In this document: positions 5,968 through 9,158 of the stretch, piece after piece
Layout of the letters: each line of letters opens with the position of its first letter
Position numbering within the stretch: the stretch's first letter is position 1
DNA from: RUG13615 sp040307715
GTDB taxonomy: Bacteria; Bacillota; Clostridia; Peptostreptococcales; Anaerovoracaceae
Reading direction: 5' to 3'
DNA: 9,158 nucleotides
Assembly: GCA_040307715.1 (NCBI GenBank)
Contig: JAWRJC010000008.1
Coordinates: 1-9,158 of the forward strand
The notes under the pieces: generated by a model
What the model was told of the DNA's origin: nothing
Seen by the model: the letters and a program-made list of their open reading frames with translations, nothing else
Database searches by the model: none
Translations under genes and position numbers: made by a program

Positions 5968-6723
5968 ATGATCACCAAACGCATCATCCCGTGCCTGGAC
6001 ATCCGGGACGGCAAAGTCGTCAAAGGCAGGAATTTCGAAGGCGTCCGCGACGTCGCCGATCCGGTCGAGATGGCGGCATTCTACAACGAGAGCGGTGCCG
6101 ACGAGCTGGTCTTCTACGACATCACCGCCAGCTTCGAACAGCGCAGACTGTTCACCGACATCCTGACGAAGGTCGCTTCGCAGATCTTCATCCCGCTGAC
6201 CGTCGGCGGCGGTATCAATACGATCGACGATTTCGACCGCGTCCTCAAATGCGGCGCGGACAAAGTCAGCGTCAACAGCGGCGCGATCCGCGATCCGCAC
6301 CTCATCGAGGAAGGCGCGAAGAAATACGGCGACCAGTGTGTCGTCCTGTCCATGGACATCAAGCGGGTGGACGGCAGTTATCATTTGTTCGCCAAGGGCG
6401 GCCGTGAGGATACCGGGATCGACGCGCTGCAGTGGACCGTGGACGGTGTGAACCGGGGCGCCGGGGAGCTTGTGGTCAACAGCATCGACACCGACGGCGT
6501 CAAAGAAGGGTTTGACCTCGAACTGCTCGACGAGATCGCAGCGCGTGTCAATGTGCCGATCATCGCGAGCGGCGGCGCCGGCAAAATGGAAGATTTCGCG
6601 GAACTGTTCAAGCACCCCGGCATTGACGCGGGACTGGCGGCGAGCATCTTCCACTTCAAAGAAGTCGCCATCCGCGACCTGAAAGAATACCTGCGCGGCG
6701 AGGGCGTGGAAGTGCGCCTGTAG
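5968..6723 (+). CDS. hisF: Imidazole glycerol phosphate synthase, cyclase subunit
   Basis: HisF receives ammonia from HisH and converts PRFAR to imidazoleglycerol phosphate and AICAR; AICAR returns to purine synthesis. The 251-residue (beta/alpha)8 barrel matches family length. The signature MITKRIIPCLDIRDGKVVKG carries Asp11, and VVLSMDIKRVDG carries Asp130, the two catalytic aspartates at their canonical positions. VGGGINT and ASGGAGKMEDF are the phosphate-binding loops, and a HFKEVAIRDLKEYL stretch with a short basic tail ends the chain. The start at 5968 has GGAG (5958-5961) six bases upstream, just outside the right arm of the long inverted repeat, so folding of that repeat should leave the ribosome site free. 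Its expression relative to hisA could be changed by cleavage in the gap. Confidence 0.96.
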   Translation: MITKRIIPCLDIRDGKVVKGRNFEGVRDVADPVEMAAFYNESGADELVFYDITASFEQRRLFTDILTKVASQIFIPLTVGGGINTIDDFDRVLKCGADKVSVNSGAIRDPHLIEEGAKKYGDQCVVLSMDIKRVDGSYHLFAKGGREDTGIDALQWTVDGVNRGAGELVVNSIDTDGVKEGFDLELLDEIAARVNVPIIASGGAGKMEDFAELFKHPGIDAGLAASIFHFKEVAIRDLKEYLRGEGVEVRL

Positions 6724-6777
6724 CGGAGCGATTCCGAAAATCGATCTTGGGAATACGAAAGAAAGGACGATCTCAAC

Positions 6778-7440
6778 ATGAGCATGCTGATCAATAAAGA
6801 CAATCTGAATCAGGTGAAATTCGACGGAAAGGGGCTCATCCCCGCCATCGTGCAGGACCTGTACACCAACGAAGTGCTGACCCTCGCGTACATGAACGAA
6901 GAGAGCCTGCGCATCACACTGGAGGAAGAGCGTACCTGTTTCTGGTCGCGCAGCCGTGAGAAACTGTGGCGCAAAGGGGAGGAGAGCGGCAACGTGCAGC
7001 ACGTGGTCAGCGTAACGGCGGACTGCGACTTCGATGCACTCGTCGTGCGCGTCATCAAGGAAGGCCCTGCCTGTCACACCGGAGCGGAGAGCTGCTTCCA
7101 CAATCCTCTCGCTGCGAGCGAAGAGACGGGCGACTTCACGATGAAGGGACTTTACGAACTCATTGAAGGCCGCAAGACCGATCCGCAGGAGGGCAGCTAC
7201 ACGACCTATCTGTTCGAGAAAGGGATCGACAAGATCCTGAAGAAGATCGGCGAGGAATCGACCGAAGTCATCATTGGCGCCAAGAACAGCAAGGAGGAAG
7301 CGGTCTACGAGATCGCGGATCTCGCATATCATGTGATGGTCATGATGGCCGAACTTGGCATCCCGCTCACCGACGTGACGAAGGAACTGGCAAAACGGCA
7401 CGTCATCGACCACAAGGTCAAGCAGGAAACCATGAGGTAG
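6778..7440 (+). CDS. hisIE: Phosphoribosyl-AMP cyclohydrolase / phosphoribosyl-ATP pyrophosphohydrolase (HisI-HisE fusion)
   Basis: This bifunctional enzyme catalyses steps two and three: the C-terminal HisE part hydrolyses PR-ATP to PR-AMP, and the N-terminal HisI part opens the adenine ring. In the HisI part (about residues 1-115), TLAYMNEESL and FWSRSREKLWRKGEESGN are family motifs, DCDFD (82-86) gives the metal-binding Asp and Cys residues, and ACHTGAESCF supplies the other two zinc cysteines (99 and 106). The HisE part (about 122-210) is an all-alpha MazG-like domain with KIGEESTEVIIGAKN and EIADLAYHVMVMM. The first ATG (6778) is preferred because AAAGGA (6762-6767) lies ten bases upstream; a second ATG sits two codons later. 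It is the last gene of the operon, with a terminator about 90 bases downstream. Confidence 0.96.
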   Translation: MSMLINKDNLNQVKFDGKGLIPAIVQDLYTNEVLTLAYMNEESLRITLEEERTCFWSRSREKLWRKGEESGNVQHVVSVTADCDFDALVVRVIKEGPACHTGAESCFHNPLAASEETGDFTMKGLYELIEGRKTDPQEGSYTTYLFEKGIDKILKKIGEESTEVIIGAKNSKEEAVYEIADLAYHVMVMMAELGIPLTDVTKELAKRHVIDHKVKQETMR

Positions 7441-7479
7441 TGCCGAAAGTACATAAAAACAACATTGTGCAAAGCGATT

Positions 7480-7509
7480 TCTAGTATAAAAGTACTAGAG
7501 AAATAGTAC
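7480..7509. repeat. Overlapping inverted repeats built on TAGTAC after hisIE
   Basis: TCTAGTA (7480-7486) and TACTAGA (7493-7499) form perfect 7-base arms around six bases. GTACTA (7492-7497) and TAGTAC (7504-7509) form perfect 6-base arms, also around six bases. The middle copy is shared, so three half-sites are spaced evenly and the left and right pairings exclude each other. The pattern resembles a cluster of protein half-sites; an alternative is a pair of mutually exclusive weak RNA hairpins upstream of the terminator. Confidence 0.45.
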
Positions 7510-7527
7510 AAAACGGGAAAAAATGAG

Positions 7528-7560
7528 AAAGCCGAGGGATTATTTTCCCCGGCTTTTTCT
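7528..7560 (+). terminator. Intrinsic terminator of the his operon
   Basis: AAAGCCG (7528-7534) pairs with CGGCTTT (7550-7556), and GGG (7536-7538) pairs with CCC (7547-7549) with A7535 bulged; the loop is eight AT-rich bases. A run of five Ts (7554-7558) follows or overlaps the stem end. The A-rich upstream side means it may also work weakly in the other direction. It fits the end of the operon, about 90 bases after the hisIE stop. Confidence 0.85.
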
Positions 7561-7728
7561 GATAAAAAACAATTGTAAAGTTGATAAGGCTTTTGGTTGG
7601 TGGCCGTATTATCGACTTGCTCTGCGCCTTGCAAGTGCCGCGGCTTTCCCCTGGACAGTGAGCTTGCGGTCTCCCCTTGTAAGGCACCCGGATTCACGGA
7701 AGCGATCTTCCTGATGATAAATGATATG

Positions 7729-7761
7729 ATAAAACCGGCGCCGGAACAGCGCCGGTTTTAT
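7729..7761. terminator. Bidirectional terminator, mainly for the LuxR-type gene
   Basis: Perfect 13-base arms (ATAAAACCGGCGC at 7729-7741 and its complement at 7749-7761) enclose a 7-base loop. The GC-rich upper stem is followed by four Ts on either strand. It lies 18 bases after the stop codon of the leftward LuxR-type gene, the expected place for its terminator, and would also stop read-through from the his operon. Confidence 0.85.
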
Positions 7762-7779
7762 TATTCGGATTGAGCGGTT

Positions 7780-8538
7780 TTATGCCATCCCCATGATCTT
7801 CTGCACGAGTTCGATCCGGTTGTGGACATCCAGCTTGCGGTAGATGTTCTGGAGGTGATTTTTCAGTGTGTTCGGGCTGATCGAGAGGAGTTCGCAGATC
7901 TCTGTTGAGGGGATGCCCGAAAGGATCAGTTTGAGCGTTTCGACCTCCCGGTGGGTCAGCGTGTATTCGTACAGCAGGCGCTCGTTGTTGGGGAGTTTTT
8001 CCGTCAGCACATTGCGGCTGTCGCGCGTCAGCCGGTACAGCGCCAGCGCCAGATGCGGCTTGATGACATCGAGGATCTCCGCGGCGCGCGGCGGGAAATC
8101 CCCGCTTTCGGGATAGTTGTGAAAAGCCGCGATGCCGAGGAATTCCCCTTCGTAGTAAAGGCACAGATTGAGTCCGTACCGCCAGTTGTTGCGTTGGTTC
8201 ACGCCCTGGAAAAACTGGCTGTTGCGGTCCGATTCCGTTAGGAAGTCGTCGTCCGAGATCACGATGCTCTCATTGAGCGAGTACGCCCATGCCAGATGGT
8301 CGTCGCTTTTCAGGTTGGCGTATTGCTGCTTGACCGCCAGTGACAGGTTGTAGCCGACAGGGTCGGGGACACGTTCTTTGAAGTCGTTGGCAGTAAAAAA
8401 ACTCGCGCAGTCGAAAGGGAATGCGTGATGGATGCTGTCGAGAAACTCCTGCCGCAGTTCCCTGTGCGTCGAGGAACTGTTCAGTTTGTATATCAAGTCT
8501 GTCACGATGATCCAGTCAACATTTGCTAATCGCGGCAT
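7780..8538 (-). CDS. LuxR-family transcriptional regulator with GAF-like N-terminal domain
   Basis: The 252-residue protein ends in a LuxR/GerE-type DNA-binding domain (about 194-250): LTHREVETLKLILSG, then the helix-turn-helix PSTEICELLSISPNTLKNHLQNIYRKL and the closing VHNRIELVQKI. The first 180 residues (FPFDCASFFT, WRYGLNLCLYY, GEFLGIAAFHNYPESGDF) look like a GAF- or PAS-type sensor fold rather than a phospho-acceptor receiver domain; no Asp-pocket motif is seen. The ligand is unknown. ATG 8538 is chosen because AGGAGG (8545-8550) lies six bases away; a TTG three bases further upstream is possible but badly spaced. A second AGGAGG stands ten bases upstream. The gene is transcribed alone, converging on the his operon, with its own promoter and terminator. 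Nothing in the sequence ties it directly to histidine control. Confidence 0.85.
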   Translation of the reverse strand: MPRLANVDWIIVTDLIYKLNSSSTHRELRQEFLDSIHHAFPFDCASFFTANDFKERVPDPVGYNLSLAVKQQYANLKSDDHLAWAYSLNESIVISDDDFLTESDRNSQFFQGVNQRNNWRYGLNLCLYYEGEFLGIAAFHNYPESGDFPPRAAEILDVIKPHLALALYRLTRDSRNVLTEKLPNNERLLYEYTLTHREVETLKLILSGIPSTEICELLSISPNTLKNHLQNIYRKLDVHNRIELVQKIMGMA

Positions 8539-8544
8539 CAAATA

Positions 8545-8560
8545 CCTCCTTATCCCTCCT
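8545..8560 (-). promoter_or_regulatory. Tandem Shine-Dalgarno sites before the LuxR-type gene
   Basis: Read on the - strand, AGGAGG occurs twice (8555-8560 and 8545-8550) with four bases between. The nearer copy (AAGGAGGT, anti-SD-matched across eight bases) is six bases from ATG 8538 and decides the start; the farther copy is not at useful spacing for any in-frame start codon seen here. It may act as a standby site. Confidence 0.6.
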
Positions 8561-8692
8561 GCGCGGGATCATTTGGCCGGATGCCCGCTAAAACAGAGAG
8601 AACGATATTTCCTGGACACTTTGTGAAAACTCGCTCGTTTGATGGTTGGTGGTCACCGTCCGCGGTTCCGCAGGACGGTTCTTTGTGAAAAT

Positions 8693-8721
8693 ATTATACT
8701 ATTATTTTGTTTCCTGTGCAA
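8693..8721 (-). promoter_or_regulatory. Promoter candidate for the LuxR-type gene
   Basis: On the - strand, TTGCAC (8721-8716) is followed after 17 bases by a perfect TATAAT (8698-8693). The predicted start is near 8686, giving a leader of about 148 nt. The leader contains a GC-rich hairpin (ACCGTCC at 8655-8661 with GGACGGT at 8673-8679). The -35 box is only a half match, so strength may depend on an activator. Confidence 0.6.
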
Positions 8722-8741
8722 AGGCATTTAGGTGTCAGATC

Positions 8742-8764
8742 TGTCTGCGGAGAAGCGGCAGACA
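8742..8764. promoter_or_regulatory. Inverted repeat upstream of the LuxR-type gene promoter, possible operator
   Basis: TGTCTGC (8742-8748) and GCAGACA (8758-8764) are perfect 7-base arms around nine bases. It lies just upstream of the -35 box of the leftward promoter and about 60 bases upstream of the rightward one, where an activator or autoregulator could bind. Binding is inferred from symmetry alone. Confidence 0.35.
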
Positions 8765-8825
8765 ACTACAGGGAATTCTCATATTTTGGAAATTTGAAGG
8801 TTTCGTGAAGATTGACCGGCATTCA

Positions 8826-8855
8826 TTGACGCGCCCCCGGGGGAGACCGTACACT
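8826..8855 (+). promoter_or_regulatory. Promoter candidate for the right-edge gene, with a palindromic spacer
   Basis: TTGACG (8826-8831) and TACACT (8850-8855) are 18 bases apart, and the gene starts about 25 bases after the predicted start point. The spacer contains the perfect 10-bp palindrome CCCCCGGGGG (8834-8843). The -10 box is only a 4-of-6 match. Confidence 0.5.
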
Positions 8856-8885
8856 TGGTAAGTAATCAAAAGGAGAGAGTTTATC

Positions 8886-9158
8886 ATGATTGAATTTTGT
8901 AGAACAAGCGCCACAACAAGACAGGGTCAGATCAAGCTCGGCTTGCTCTTTTCCATCCTGTTCATCTGTGCGGCGGTCATCGGCATGACCGTGTTCGTAC
9001 AGCCCTACGCAGTCTTCGCGACGGGCGAAAAAGTGGCGGATCCGTGGGTAGTCAGCGTGGACGGCACACCGGTCGCAGTGGTCGACAGCGAAGAGGCCGG
9101 CGAGGCGGTCGAAACAGGTCTGCGTATGCATTACGCGGGCGGGGACTTCGAAGCGCAG
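8886..9158 (+). CDS. Membrane-anchored or secreted protein, 5' part only
   Basis: The frame is open from ATG 8886 to the last base, so 91 residues are seen and the gene continues beyond the window. AGGAG (8871-8875) lies ten bases upstream. A polar N-terminus (MIEFCRTSATTRQGQIK) precedes a hydrophobic segment (about 18-39) and then FATGEKVADPW, consistent with a signal anchor or an uncleaved signal peptide. The next part, WVVSVDGTPVAVVDSEEAGEAVETGLRMHYA, resembles the repeat found before G5 or peptidase domains in some Clostridia cell-wall proteins (a short beta segment VDGxxVAVVDS followed by a helix); this is recalled, not searched, and the C-terminal domain is not visible. A - strand frame over the same bases is a shadow. 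Its own promoter candidate makes it independent of the LuxR-type gene, although divergent co-regulation is possible. Confidence 0.7.
   Translation, partial: MIEFCRTSATTRQGQIKLGLLFSILFICAAVIGMTVFVQPYAVFATGEKVADPWVVSVDGTPVAVVDSEEAGEAVETGLRMHYAGGDFEAQ

Larger units (their letters stand above)
7441..7779. other. Intergenic region between hisIE and the LuxR-type gene
   Basis: This 339-base stretch has no convincing gene. Its left part holds the TAGTAC inverted repeats and the his terminator; its right end holds the bidirectional hairpin at 7729-7761. Between the two terminators, 7562-7728 is unexplained: it has a short stem ACTTGC (7615-7620) with GCAAGT (7631-7636) and a wider GTGCC (7635-7639) with GGCAC (7683-7687), which cannot form together completely. 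No strong promoter with good spacing was found, so a small RNA here is only a possibility. Confidence 0.4.
8542..8885. other. Divergent intergenic region between the LuxR-type gene and the right-edge gene
   Basis: These 344 bases contain no convincing gene. From left to right they hold the tandem SD sites and leader of the LuxR-type gene, the GC-rich leader hairpin, the - strand promoter, an inverted repeat TGTCTGC / GCAGACA (8742-8764), and a + strand promoter candidate near 8826-8855. A + strand frame of 71 codons at 8646-8861 has a poor start context and unlikely composition, and I treat it as spurious. Confidence 0.5.

Noticed and set aside
5874..6407. + strand frame across the hisA-hisF gap and the start of hisF.
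   Set aside because: It is out of frame with hisF, and its product is arginine-rich without recognisable motifs. HisF in the other frame is unmistakable.
1103..7413. Very long - strand open frames (1103-2986, 2688-4346, 4043-5953, 5911-7413).
   Set aside because: They lie antisense to well-recognised his genes, overlap each other, and have histidine-, arginine- and aspartate-rich low-complexity products typical of frames opposite GC-rich coding sequence. No ribosome sites support them.
7483..7511. - strand promoter (TTGTAC, 17 bases, TATACT) reading into the end of hisIE.
   Set aside because: The spacing is right but the -35 box matches at only half its positions, and the bases are explained by the TAGTAC inverted repeats. 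There is no gene to serve.
8646..8861. 71-codon + strand frame in the right intergenic region.
   Set aside because: There is no good ribosome site, and it overlaps the promoter and hairpin of the LuxR-type gene and the promoter of the right-edge gene; its composition does not look protein-like.
8823..9131. - strand frame of 102 codons at the right edge.
   Set aside because: It is antisense to the 8886 gene, which has a clear ribosome site, a hydrophobic segment and an open frame to the window end.
1..9158. CRISPR array, tRNA, rRNA, insertion sequence or phage genes.
   Set aside because: No regularly spaced direct repeats, no tRNA-like cloverleaf and no transposase, integrase or phage motif were noticed. 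The only repeat-like element is the hisA-hisF inverted repeat, and no clear target-site duplication flanks it.

Overview
The window carries a compact histidine biosynthesis operon on the + strand (about 1178-7440), with unrelated genes on each side. Sigma-A-type promoters, purine-rich Shine-Dalgarno (SD) sites, a HisZ-type regulatory subunit with short-form HisG, a fused HisIE and a fairly GC-rich composition suggest a Gram-positive anaerobe of the Clostridia/Lachnospiraceae kind. The genus cannot be told from this sequence.

Left flank (1-983): the 3' part of a gene for a PD-(D/E)XK-nuclease-like protein runs in from the left edge. It converges on a small three-helix membrane protein gene on the - strand. 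Then comes a regulatory region with a near-consensus promoter (984-1012), a 24-bp operator-like inverted repeat just downstream of it (1027-1050), and a second, extended -10 promoter candidate (1096-1104).

His operon (1178-7440): the order is hisZ-hisG (one fused ORF), hisC, hisB, hisH, hisA, hisF, hisIE. Together these encode ATP-phosphoribosyltransferase with its regulatory domain, PRA-CH/PRA-PH (HisIE), ProFAR isomerase (HisA), IGP synthase (HisHF), IGP dehydratase (HisB) and histidinol-phosphate aminotransferase (HisC). Histidinol dehydrogenase (hisD) and histidinol-phosphate phosphatase are not in the window. Several intercistronic gaps hold perfect GC-rich palindromes. The hisA-hisF gap holds an unusual element of about 140 nt: a long near-perfect inverted repeat enclosing smaller hairpins and three TTAG motifs. 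The operon ends with a run of overlapping TAGTAC-type inverted repeats and a good intrinsic terminator.

Right flank (7562-9158): a stretch of about 170 bp with no recognisable gene, a bidirectional terminator, and a LuxR-type HTH regulator on the - strand with its own promoter. At the right edge is the start of a membrane-anchored, probably cell-wall-associated protein on the + strand, cut off by the window.

The best candidate for something undescribed is the structured hisA-hisF intergenic element. The single-chain HisZ-HisG fusion and the palindromic operator at the operon promoter come next.
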